A DNA stretch of 26,387 bases. Source: Proteobacteria bacterium UBA964. GTDB lineage: Bacteria; Pseudomonadota; Gammaproteobacteria; Steroidobacterales; Steroidobacteraceae. This document shows positions 15,797-23,294 of the stretch, one piece after another. The DNA lies in NCBI GenBank assembly GCA_002292945.1, contig DBCG01000025.1, positions 1-26,387 of the forward strand. Reading direction: 5' to 3'. Both the position numbers and the translations under genes were made by a program. The notes beneath the pieces were generated by a model that was not told the DNA's origin, did not search any database, and saw only the letters and a list, made by a program, of their open reading frames with translations. Positions within the stretch are counted from its first letter, which is position 1. Each line of letters opens with the position of its first letter.

Positions 15797-16864
15797 TCAG
15801 CGCTGCACGAGATCGATGCGCAGTCCGGCGGGTGAAATGAGCGTGGCGATGCGCGCCTCGCCGAAGATCGTGCGGCGCACGCCATGATCGACCGGTGCGG
15901 CAAAGGACGCAGTCGTAGAGGACGCCGCAGCGGCCGCGCGCGCCAGCACCGCCGCGACATCCGGCACGAAGAATGTCACCGACAACAGCCCGCGCGCCGG
16001 CGGTCGAGCACGGGGATACAGGTCTGCGCCCGTCACACCTTCGTACTGCACGATCTCGAGCCGGCCATAGGCGTACGCCGGATCCCCGAAGATGCGGATG
16101 TCGAGACCGGCACCCGCGGGCAGGCCGATGGTGCGCTCGACTTCGGGACCAGCAAAACGGTGGTATGAAGTCTCTTCGAGGCCGAGCACCTGCTCGAGGA
16201 AGGCCTTCTCGCGGCGATTGTCCGGCGAGATCGCGACGATCTGCGGCGCGACCCCATAGCCTTCGGGGCTCACGGGCTCGGGCTTGCCTTGCTGTTCGAG
16301 GAACACGAGGTTGACGCCGTCCGGCCCCGGCAGGTGCACCTCATCGACCACCACGCCGTCGGTCTCGAATCGACCGATCGGCGAGCGGAAACGATAACCT
16401 GCGGCGGCAAGCTCGGCGTGGCGCGCCGGCAGGTCGCGCACCGCGATGTCGACGCTCTTCGGTACGAGATCCGTGGCAGCGGCGCCTTCGCGCACCGCCG
16501 GTCCTGGCAGGCGGAAGCGCACCAGGTGTACGCCGCCCTGCGCCATGCCCGGCGTCCGCAGCAGCGCTTGGTCGATGATGTCGTCCGACCCGAGCCCCCA
16601 GACCGCCGCCAGCGCCGGATCGCGCCCCTCGCGTCGAACGACGATCTGCATCCCGAAGCGGGAGGACCAGAGCGCGAGTGCCTGCTCCATGTCGGCGACG
16701 CTGATGACCGCGTAGGCATAGGCCTTGGGATTGTTGGTGGACGACACTCGGGGACCCTCGGACGGGGGCGGCGAGCGCCCCAAAGAACCCGCGCAGCCCG
16801 CGAGCAGCAAGCCCCCGCCCGCCGCCAAGGAGGCGAGGAGCGCACGACGTAGAGGATGGGCCAT
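15797..16864 (-). CDS. Lipoprotein with two VOC (glyoxalase-like) domains
   Basis: This 355-residue protein has a lipoprotein signal: LRRALLASLAAGGGLLLAGC, with the lipobox cysteine at 24. Ala at the +2 position favours outer-membrane sorting. Two vicinal-oxygen-chelate-type repeats follow. The first starts near residue 47 (YAYAVISVADMEQALALW) and the second near 210 (QIVAISPDNRREKAFLEQVLGL). VOC proteins often bind a divalent metal and act as glyoxalases, dioxygenases or binding proteins; a metal site is not obvious here. The substrate is unknown, and a periplasmic-facing VOC lipoprotein is uncommon. It is divergent from the AI-2E-family gene across 20 bases and convergent with coaX. Confidence 0.82.
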   Translation of the reverse strand: MAHPLRRALLASLAAGGGLLLAGCAGSLGRSPPPSEGPRVSSTNNPKAYAYAVISVADMEQALALWSSRFGMQIVVRREGRDPALAAVWGLGSDDIIDQALLRTPGMAQGGVHLVRFRLPGPAVREGAAATDLVPKSVDIAVRDLPARHAELAAAGYRFRSPIGRFETDGVVVDEVHLPGPDGVNLVFLEQQGKPEPVSPEGYGVAPQIVAISPDNRREKAFLEQVLGLEETSYHRFAGPEVERTIGLPAGAGLDIRIFGDPAYAYGRLEIVQYEGVTGADLYPRARPPARGLLSVTFFVPDVAAVLARAAAAASSTTASFAAPVDHGVRRTIFGEARIATLISPAGLRIDLVQR

Positions 16865-16870
16865 CTAGCC

Positions 16871-16878
16871 AGTATAGT
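16871..16878. promoter_or_regulatory. Symmetric bidirectional -10 element for two leaderless genes
   Basis: AGTATAGT gives TATAGT on the plus strand (16873-16878) and TATACT on the minus strand (16871-16876). Exactly 6 bases separate each hexamer from its ATG (16885 plus, 16864 minus), and the dyad centre at 16874.5 is also the midpoint of the two ATGs. A start 7 bases past each -10 falls on the A of each ATG. No -35 or ribosome site is visible. Confidence 0.55.
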
Positions 16879-16884
16879 GGCCCG

Positions 16885-17943
16885 ATGGATGAGTTCTACC
16901 GCCGCGGCTTCGGGGTCCTGAGTGTCGCCGTGCTCGGCTACGCGCTTTTCCAGGTGCTGACGCCCTTCTGGGGCGCTCTGGCCTGGTCGATCTGCCTCGC
17001 CGTGCTGCTCGCGCCATTGCAGGCCCGGCTCACCCGCCGCTTCGGCGACCGTCCGAACCTCGCCGCGGGCCTGCTGACGGCGCTCACGCCGCTGGTCGTG
17101 TTCGCGCCGCTCGCCTTGGTCGGCGTCGCGTTCGTGGACCAAGGCCGTAGGCTGGTCTACGCGCTGCAGCACAGTCCTTGGCGCATCGATGCCGACACAC
17201 TCGGCCGCCTCGAGGAATATCCGGTGTTCGGACCGATCATCACCCACGTCATCACGCTGCTCGATCTCGACGGCGCACAGGTGTCCGACTGGGTGGTGGG
17301 CCTTGGCCAGAACCTGCTGCGGATCGCCGCCAACCTCGGCAGCAGCCTCGTCCTCAATGTCCTCAGCACCACCATCACCTTCATGCTGATGCTGTTCTTG
17401 CTCTTTTTCATGCTGCGCGATGGCCGCGCCATGCTGCAACGGCTGATGCACCTGCTGCCGCTCGACGCCGTGCACCGCGATAGCCTATCGAAGCTGGTCG
17501 CGGACACCACGCGGGCGGTCGTCTATGGCTCCGGCCTCACCGCCCTCATCCAAGGCATGCTCACCGGCGTCGGTTTCGCGCTCACCGGCCTGCCCTCGCC
17601 GGTCGTGTTCGGCGTGCTCGCAGCGCTGTTCTCGCTGTTGCCGGCTGGCGGCACCGCGTTCGTCTGGGTGCCGGCGGTACTGGCGCTCGCCGGCATGGGG
17701 CAAAGCGGCGCCGCGCTCTTCATGCTCGGCTGGGGCGCGCTGATCTCCGTGTCGGACAACGTCCTGCGGCCCATCCTCGTCTCCAAGCAGGGCGAGGTCT
17801 CGACGCTCGCGGTATTCGTCGGCGTGATCGGTGGTGCGGCGGCGTTCGGCGGCGTGGGCCTGATCCTCGGACCGGTGCTGCTGACCGTGATCTCGGCGTT
17901 GCTGCGCTTCGCAGAGGACATGAAGCTCGGCCGGGTCGACTAG
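16885..17943 (+). CDS. AI-2E family transporter (PF01594-type membrane protein)
   Basis: This 352-residue inner-membrane protein has about eight hydrophobic segments. A pair lies near the N-terminus (LSVAVLGYALFQVLTPFWG, then WSICLAVLLAPLQ), followed by a long hydrophilic loop (about 90-145). A C-terminal group includes FMLMLFLLFFMLRDG, LPSPVVFGVLAALFSLLPAGG and the family-typical SDNVLRPILVSKQGEVSTLAVFVGVIGG. The family includes YdgG/TqsA, linked to autoinducer-2 export, and PerM-like proteins. Many members move other solutes such as ions, so the substrate should not be assumed. It probably has its own leaderless transcript from the shared symmetric -10. Confidence 0.92.
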   Translation: MDEFYRRGFGVLSVAVLGYALFQVLTPFWGALAWSICLAVLLAPLQARLTRRFGDRPNLAAGLLTALTPLVVFAPLALVGVAFVDQGRRLVYALQHSPWRIDADTLGRLEEYPVFGPIITHVITLLDLDGAQVSDWVVGLGQNLLRIAANLGSSLVLNVLSTTITFMLMLFLLFFMLRDGRAMLQRLMHLLPLDAVHRDSLSKLVADTTRAVVYGSGLTALIQGMLTGVGFALTGLPSPVVFGVLAALFSLLPAGGTAFVWVPAVLALAGMGQSGAALFMLGWGALISVSDNVLRPILVSKQGEVSTLAVFVGVIGGAAAFGGVGLILGPVLLTVISALLRFAEDMKLGRVD

Positions 17944-17948
17944 CGACG

Positions 17949-17977
17949 CGCCATCGTGCAGGGGATGGCGGTAGAAT
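17949..17977 (+). promoter_or_regulatory. uvrD promoter -10 with an inverted repeat over its spacer
   Basis: TAGAAT (17972-17977) ends 11 bases before the uvrD ATG. Immediately upstream, CGCCATC (17949-17955) and GATGGCG (17964-17970) form a perfect 7-bp dyad with an 8-base spacer, lying over the expected -35 and spacer. It could be an operator; without a T-run it is not a terminator for the gene before it. It does not look like the common CTGT-N8-ACAG LexA site. Confidence 0.4.
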
Positions 17978-17988
17978 CGCGACCGCTC

Positions 17989-20256
17989 ATGGACATCTCC
18001 CCCATCCTCAACCCGCTGAACGATGCGCAGCGTGCGGCGGTCACCGCACCGCCCGGGCCGGTGCTGGTGCTCGCCGGTGCGGGCAGCGGCAAGACGCGCG
18101 TGCTCGTGCACCGCGTGGCCTGGTTGGTCGAAGCCGAGGGCGCTGCGGCGCACAGCATCCTCGCGGTCACCTTCACCAACAAGGCCGCCAGCGAGATGCG
18201 CCACCGCACCGAAGCGCTGCTCGGCATGCCGGGCGCCGCGCTCTGGATCGGCACCTTCCACGGCATCGCCCACCGCCTGCTGCGGCTGCACTGGCGCGAA
18301 GCAGGCTTGCCCCAGACCTTCCAGATCCTCGACTCCGACGACCAGCTGCGGCTCATCAAGAAGCTGCTCAAGGCGCAGCAGCTCGACGAGACCCGCTGGG
18401 TCCCGCGCGACATCCAGTACTTCATCAACCAGCAGAAGGACGAGGGCCTTCGGCCGAAGGCGCTCAAGGACGGCAACGATCCGACTCGGCGCCAGTTCGT
18501 CAAACTCTACCAAGACTACGAGGACGCCTGCCGCGTCGCCGGTGTGGTCGACTTCGCCGAGCTGCTGCTGCGTGCCTTCGAGCTGTGGCGCGACCAGCCG
18601 GAACTGCTTGCGCATTACCGCCGCCGCTTCCGTCATGTGCTGGTCGATGAGTTCCAGGACACCAACGCCATCCAGTACGCCTGGACGAAGCTACTGGTCG
18701 GCTCCTCCGGTGCGCCGTTCGCGGTGGGCGACGACGACCAGTCGATCTATCGTTGGCGCGGCGCGCGGGTCGAGAACCTGCAGACTTTCCGCAACGACTT
18801 CCCGCAGGTCACGCTGGTGCGCCTCGAGCAGAACTACCGCTCGACCGGCAACATCCTCCACGCCGCCAACGCACTGATCGCCGGCAACACCGGCCGCCTC
18901 GGCAAGAACCTCTGGACGAGCGGCGCTGCAGGCGATCCGCTGCGCCTCTACGCTGCGTTCAACGAACGCGATGAGGCAGAGTTCGTGCTGCAACGCATCC
19001 AGGAATGGGTGGCGAACGGCGGCGTCCGGCGCGAGACGGCGGTGCTGTATCGGTCCAACGCGCAATCGCGTGCGTTCGAAGAAGCGTTCATCTCCGCGCG
19101 CGTGCCATACAAAGTCTACGGCGGCCTGCGGTTCTTCGAGCGTGCCGAGATCAAGGACGCCCTCGCCTACCTGCGCCTGATGTCGAACCGCAACGATGAC
19201 GCCTCGTTCGAGCGTGTGGTCAACCTGCCCACACGCGGCTTGGGCGCCAAGACGCTCGATGCACTGCGCGCGCGTGCGCGCGAGTCGGGCAGTTCGCTCT
19301 GGTCAGCAGCGCTCGCCAGCCTCGGGGACGGCAGCCTCGGCAGTCGTGCGGGTGCCGCGCTGCAGGGTTTCGTGCAGGTGATCGACGGTCTCGCCACCGC
19401 CACCGCCACCCTCGCGCTGCACGAGATCGTCGACCAGATGCTCGCGGCGAGCGGGCTGCTCGAGCACCACCGCAAGGACAAGGCGGACCGTGGCGAGGCG
19501 CGCACCGAGAACCTGCTGGAACTGGTCTCGGCGGCACGAGGTTTCGTGCCCGAGGGCAGCGAGGGCGAAGAGGCGATGCCGCCGCTCGACTCGTTCCTCG
19601 CGCATGCCGTGCTCGAATCCGGGGAAGGCCAAGCCGAGGCTTGGGAAGACTGCGTGCAGATGATGACGCTGCACACCGCCAAGGGACTCGAGTTCCCGCT
19701 GGTGTTCCTCGCCGGTCTCGAAGATGGCCTGTTCCCGCACCAACGCTCGCTCAACGACCTCGACAGCCTCGAGGAAGAGCGCCGCCTCGCCTATGTCGGC
19801 ATCACACGCGCCATGCGCCAGCTCTACCTCACCTATGCGGAGCAACGACGCTTGCACGGCATCGATGCCTACGGCATCCCCTCGCGCTTCATCAAGGAGA
19901 TCCCAGAGCAGTTCCTCGAAGAGGTCCGTCCGAGGGTGAGCGGCACACGAGCCGGCCAAGGGTTCGGCAGGGGCTTCGGCGGCGGCTTCGGTAGCGGCTT
20001 CGGCGGCGGTCACAACAGCCAGTCCAGCGCGCGCCAGGCAGGCCAGAGCGGCTCAAGCCGCGGGTCGGCGAGCTTGCGCGAAGAGCCGCCCGCGCCCGGC
20101 ATACGCCTCGGCGCACGGGTGCGCCATGCCAAGTTCGGCGCCGGGGTGGTGCTCAACATCGAAGGCCAGGGCCCGCACGCGCGGGTGCAGGTCAATTTCG
20201 AGGGCCAAGGCAGCAAGTGGCTGATGTTGCAGTACGCGAACCTCACCCCCACCTGA
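17989..20256 (+). CDS. uvrD: DNA helicase II (SF1A, UvrD)
   Basis: UvrD unwinds DNA 3'-to-5' in nucleotide excision and mismatch repair and removes recombinase filaments. The start at 17989 gives MDISPILNPLNDAQRAAV, matching the family N-terminus with the Q-motif glutamine at 14. Motifs in order: Walker A GAGSGKT (30-36), AVTFTNKAASEM, GTFHGIAHRLL, LVDEFQDTN, AVGDDDQSIYRWRGA, RLEQNYRST, MTLHTAKGLEFP and EERRLAYVGITRA. The protein is 755 residues (E. coli 720). The C-terminus holds a Gly-Phe-Gly linker, then a Tudor-like domain (GARVRHAKFGAGVV) of the type that contacts RNA polymerase in UvrD/PcrA. No ribosome site precedes the ATG. An in-frame ATG at 17965 is less family-like. Confidence 0.95.
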   Translation: MDISPILNPLNDAQRAAVTAPPGPVLVLAGAGSGKTRVLVHRVAWLVEAEGAAAHSILAVTFTNKAASEMRHRTEALLGMPGAALWIGTFHGIAHRLLRLHWREAGLPQTFQILDSDDQLRLIKKLLKAQQLDETRWVPRDIQYFINQQKDEGLRPKALKDGNDPTRRQFVKLYQDYEDACRVAGVVDFAELLLRAFELWRDQPELLAHYRRRFRHVLVDEFQDTNAIQYAWTKLLVGSSGAPFAVGDDDQSIYRWRGARVENLQTFRNDFPQVTLVRLEQNYRSTGNILHAANALIAGNTGRLGKNLWTSGAAGDPLRLYAAFNERDEAEFVLQRIQEWVANGGVRRETAVLYRSNAQSRAFEEAFISARVPYKVYGGLRFFERAEIKDALAYLRLMSNRNDDASFERVVNLPTRGLGAKTLDALRARARESGSSLWSAALASLGDGSLGSRAGAALQGFVQVIDGLATATATLALHEIVDQMLAASGLLEHHRKDKADRGEARTENLLELVSAARGFVPEGSEGEEAMPPLDSFLAHAVLESGEGQAEAWEDCVQMMTLHTAKGLEFPLVFLAGLEDGLFPHQRSLNDLDSLEEERRLAYVGITRAMRQLYLTYAEQRRLHGIDAYGIPSRFIKEIPEQFLEEVRPRVSGTRAGQGFGRGFGGGFGSGFGGGHNSQSSARQAGQSGSSRGSASLREEPPAPGIRLGARVRHAKFGAGVVLNIEGQGPHARVQVNFEGQGSKWLMLQYANLTPT
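19960..20007 (+). repeat. Four 12-bp tandem repeats encoding a Gly-Phe-Gly linker in uvrD
   Basis: Four in-frame 12-base units of the form GGCTTCGGCGGC, with the first and third slightly changed, encode GFGR-GFGG-GFGS-GFGG (residues 658-673). They sit in the flexible linker before the Tudor-like domain. Because the unit is a multiple of three, copy-number change would vary linker length without a frameshift. Confidence 0.85.
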
Positions 20257-20297
20257 TCGGCCACCCGATGCACAGCGTGGCGATCCTGCCCGTCGGC

Positions 20298-20303
20298 TAC
20301 ACT
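20298..20303 (+). promoter_or_regulatory. Candidate -10 of pyrF, near-leaderless
   Basis: TACACT lies 8 bases before the pyrF ATG at 20312, so transcription would start 1-2 bases before it. There is no Shine-Dalgarno in between and no clear -35. Confidence 0.4.
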
Positions 20304-20311
20304 TGCGGCCC

Positions 20312-21136
20312 ATGATCCGGAACATCTTCCACGCGCAACTTGCTGCCGCCGCGGCGGCCCACGACTCTTGGGTCTGCGTCGGCCTCGATCCCGAGATCGA
20401 TCGCTTCCCCGCCCACCTGCGCGATCGGCCGGATGCCATCCTCGCCTTCAATCGCGCCATCATCGACGCCACCGCCGACCTCGTCTGCGCCTACAAACCC
20501 CAGATCGCGCACTACGCCGCGGTCGGCGCAGAGGACCAGCTGCTCGATACGCTGCGCTACATCCGCGAGCGGGCGCCCGGCGTGCCGGTGATCCTCGATT
20601 CCAAGCGCGGCGACATCGGCAGCACCGCCGAGAAATACGCCCGCGAAGCCTTCGAGCGCTATGGCGCCGATGCGGTCACCGTGAACCCCTACCTCGGGCG
20701 CGACTCGGTCGAGCCGTTTTTGGAGTACGGCGACAAAGGCATCGTGATCCTCTGCCGCACCTCCAATGCGGGCGCGCGCGAGTTCCAGGACCTCATGGTC
20801 GACGGCCGCAAGCTCTATCAAGTGGTCGCCGAGAAGGTCGCACAGGAATGGAACACCCGCGGTAACTGTCTGCTGGTCGTCGGCGCGACCTACCCCGAAG
20901 AGCTCGCCGACATCCGCGCCCGTACCGGCGGGATGACCTTCCTCGTGCCGGGCGTGGGCGCACAAGGCGGCGATGTGCGGCGCGCGGTACAGGCCGGCCG
21001 GACCGCTGCGGACGACGGGCTCGTCATCAACTCCTCACGCGGCATCCTCTATGCCGGCCACGGCGATGATTTCGCTGCAGCCGCACGCCGTGCGACACTG
21101 GAACTGCGAGACGCCATCAACGCCGCACGGCGCTGA
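20312..21136 (+). CDS. pyrF: Orotidine 5'-phosphate decarboxylase, class II
   Basis: PyrF decarboxylates OMP to UMP, the last step of de novo pyrimidine synthesis. The 274-residue protein is longer than class I enzymes (about 230-245). It has the class II active-site run VILDSKRGDIGSTAEKYA (the D-x-K-x-x-D catalytic pattern), preceded by CVGLDPEIDRFP and followed by TVNPYLGRDSV, LVPGVGAQGGD and VINSSRGILYA. I start it at ATG 20312 (MIRNIFHAQL); a TTG three codons upstream is less likely. It follows uvrD by 55 bases and may have its own near-leaderless promoter. The MFS gene starts 31 bases after it. Confidence 0.95.
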   Translation: MIRNIFHAQLAAAAAAHDSWVCVGLDPEIDRFPAHLRDRPDAILAFNRAIIDATADLVCAYKPQIAHYAAVGAEDQLLDTLRYIRERAPGVPVILDSKRGDIGSTAEKYAREAFERYGADAVTVNPYLGRDSVEPFLEYGDKGIVILCRTSNAGAREFQDLMVDGRKLYQVVAEKVAQEWNTRGNCLLVVGATYPEELADIRARTGGMTFLVPGVGAQGGDVRRAVQAGRTAADDGLVINSSRGILYAGHGDDFAAAARRATLELRDAINAARR

Positions 21137-21167
21137 TCCCGACGCCACGGAACCTCCGGGGGATACG

Positions 21168-22478
21168 ATGCTGCGACTGAACCGCTACCAGTGGACCGTG
21201 CTGTTCGCGGCCTGGCTCGGCTGGGGCTTCGATATCTTCGACGGTCTGCTCTTCAACTTCGTCGCACCCAACGCGATCCCGACCTTGCTCGGGCTGACCA
21301 TCGGCTCCCCCGAAGCGCGCACCGCGACCCTCTATTGGACCGGCGTCATCACCGCCATCTTCCTCGTCGGTTGGGCGGTGGGTGGCGTGCTGTTCGGACC
21401 GATCGCCGACCGATATGGCCGCAAGCGTGTGTTGCTCATCACCATGGTGCTGTACGCGCTCGGCACAGCGCTGTGCGCGTTCGTCACCAGCATCGAACAG
21501 CTTATCGTCTGCCGCATCATCGCGAGCCTCGGCATCGGCGGGGAGTGGGCGGCAGGATGCGCGTTGGTCGCCGAAGCCGTGCCCGAGGACCAACGCGTCG
21601 AAGCGGGTGCCGTCCTCTATACCGCCGCGCCTTTCGGTCTGTTCCTCGCCACCACCGTCAATGCCGTGGTCGCAGGGTGGCTGTTCCCCGAGGTGCCCGA
21701 GGTCTCCTGGCGCTATGTGCTGCTCTTCGGCTTGCTCCCCGCTGCCTTCGCGTTCTGGATCCGGACCCTCGTCAAAGAACCCGAACGTTGGGAGAAAGCG
21801 GCGGCCACTGCACCACCCCCACGGCTGCGCGAGATCTTCGCGCCCGACATCTGGCCGAGCACCCGCAGCGCGCTGATCGTCGTGATGGTGGCGCTGCTCA
21901 CCTGGTGGAGCTGCAACGCCTTCATCCCGGTGGTGGCGGCGAACCTCGCGCAGATCGAAGCGCTGCAGCTTGGCATCGACAAGACCGCCACCAGCATGTT
22001 GGTCGAGTCCTGGAAGACCCAAGCCACGGCGATCTTCAACATCGGCGGCCTGATCGGGACCTTGCTCACCATCCCGCTCGCCAAACATTGGGGTCGGAAG
22101 CCGATGTTCGCCACTTACCTTGCGCTGTCCGCGGTGTCGCTGCTGGCCACCTTCGGGCTCGACCTGCCGCCACAGCTGCGCCTGTACATGTACTTCTTCA
22201 TCGGTCTCACGGTGTTCGGCATCTTCGGCGCCTTCACCTTCTACCTGCCCGAGCTTTTCCCGACACGCTTGCGCGCCACCGGATCCGGCTTCACCTACAA
22301 CATCGGTCGCATCGTCGCGGCGGGCGGTCCGTTCTTCGTCGGTTCGGTGGCGGCAGCGGGCGCGGGCGATCCCGCCGTGGTGCTCAACACGCTCTTCTAT
22401 GTCGGGTTCGTGCCGCTCATCGGTCTGCTCGGCATCGGTTGGGTGATCGAGACACGCGGTCGCAAGATCCCGGACTGA
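21168..22478 (+). CDS. MFS transporter (organic-acid/proton symporter type)
   Basis: The start at 21168 follows GGGGGA by 4 bases and gives 436 residues with about 12 hydrophobic segments. The major-facilitator signature between segments 2 and 3 is GPIADRYGRKR (77-87). TM1 carries WGFDIFDGLLF with an acidic pair (D22, D25), and segment 4 begins RIIASLGIGGEWAAGCALVAE. These resemble the proton symporters for sialate, lactate or aromatic acids. The corresponding motif in the second half is IPLAKHWGRKPMF, and PELFPTRLRATGSGF is typical of the sugar/organic-acid subgroup. The substrate is not determined. It lies 9 bases upstream of uppP and is probably cotranscribed with it. Confidence 0.88.
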   Translation: MLRLNRYQWTVLFAAWLGWGFDIFDGLLFNFVAPNAIPTLLGLTIGSPEARTATLYWTGVITAIFLVGWAVGGVLFGPIADRYGRKRVLLITMVLYALGTALCAFVTSIEQLIVCRIIASLGIGGEWAAGCALVAEAVPEDQRVEAGAVLYTAAPFGLFLATTVNAVVAGWLFPEVPEVSWRYVLLFGLLPAAFAFWIRTLVKEPERWEKAAATAPPPRLREIFAPDIWPSTRSALIVVMVALLTWWSCNAFIPVVAANLAQIEALQLGIDKTATSMLVESWKTQATAIFNIGGLIGTLLTIPLAKHWGRKPMFATYLALSAVSLLATFGLDLPPQLRLYMYFFIGLTVFGIFGAFTFYLPELFPTRLRATGSGFTYNIGRIVAAGGPFFVGSVAAAGAGDPAVVLNTLFYVGFVPLIGLLGIGWVIETRGRKIPD

Positions 22479-22487
22479 GGCGCGGAC

Positions 22488-23294
22488 ATGCAGTGGCTCA
22501 TCGACATCCTGCTCGGCCTCGTCGAGGGCTTCACCGAATTCTTGCCGATCTCGAGCACCGGTCATCTCATCATCGTGCGCGCCGCGCTCGGCCTCGAGGA
22601 GTCGGTCGGCTTCCGGCAGATGATAGTGATGCAGGGTGCGGCCATCCTCGCCATCTGCTGGGAATACCGTCAAAGATTATGGAGCACGGCGCTCGGCCTC
22701 GCCTCGGATGCAGGATCACGACGCTTCGCCGCCAACCTCTTCCTCGCGTTCCTGCCGGCGGCGGTCGCCGGCCTCATGTTCGAGGACACCATCCGCAGCC
22801 TGCTTTTCGCGCCGGTGCCGGTGGCGATGGCGCTGGTGGTCGGCGGCCTCGCGATCCTGTGGGCCGAGAAGCGACCGCACATCGAGCGCATCCGCTCGGT
22901 CGATGAGATCGGCCCGCTCGATGCGCTGCGCATCGGCGCGTTCCAGATGTTGGCGTTGGTACCAGGCACCAGCCGCTCCGCAGCGACCATCTTGGGCGGC
23001 CTGCTCACCGGGCTCGACCGGCGCACGGCGGCCGAGTTCTCGTTCTTCGTCGCGATCCCGGTGATGCTCGCCGCGACCGGCTACAAGCTGCTCGACGCAC
23101 GCGAACCGTTCGCACCGGGGGAGGTGCAGTCCTTGGTCGTCTCGAGCGTGGCGGCGTTCTTCGCGGCGCTGCTCGCAATCCGCTTCCTGCTGCGCTTCGT
23201 CAGCAAGCATTCCTTCGCAGGCTTCGCCTACTACCGGATCGTGCTCGGCGGGCTCATCCTGCTCACTTGGCAGCTCGGCTGGGTGCGCTGGTAG
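22488..23294 (+). CDS. uppP: Undecaprenyl-diphosphatase
   Basis: UppP (BacA) dephosphorylates undecaprenyl pyrophosphate in the inner membrane to recycle the lipid carrier for peptidoglycan and other cell-wall polymers. Raised levels give bacitracin resistance. The 268-residue protein (E. coli 273) has the two conserved catalytic regions: GLVEGFTEFLPISSTGHL near residue 9 and LALVPGTSRSAATILGGLLTGLDRR near 155. It also has FFVAIPVMLAA and the family C-terminus FAYYRIVLGGLILL. The start at 22488 is 9 bases after the MFS stop, with GAGG nearby. The last 32 bases overlap the convergent MFS gene. Confidence 0.95.
   Translation: MQWLIDILLGLVEGFTEFLPISSTGHLIIVRAALGLEESVGFRQMIVMQGAAILAICWEYRQRLWSTALGLASDAGSRRFAANLFLAFLPAAVAGLMFEDTIRSLLFAPVPVAMALVVGGLAILWAEKRPHIERIRSVDEIGPLDALRIGAFQMLALVPGTSRSAATILGGLLTGLDRRTAAEFSFFVAIPVMLAATGYKLLDAREPFAPGEVQSLVVSSVAAFFAALLAIRFLLRFVSKHSFAGFAYYRIVLGGLILLTWQLGWVRW

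Noticed and set aside
17949..17970. Terminator for the AI-2E family gene
   Set aside because: The 7-bp dyad has no following T-run and sits directly against the uvrD -10, so an operator or chance repeat is more likely.
21117..22673. 518-codon minus-strand frame opposite the MFS transporter
   Set aside because: The translation is mostly charged Asp/Glu/Arg/His residues, the typical antisense shadow of a hydrophobic membrane-protein gene.
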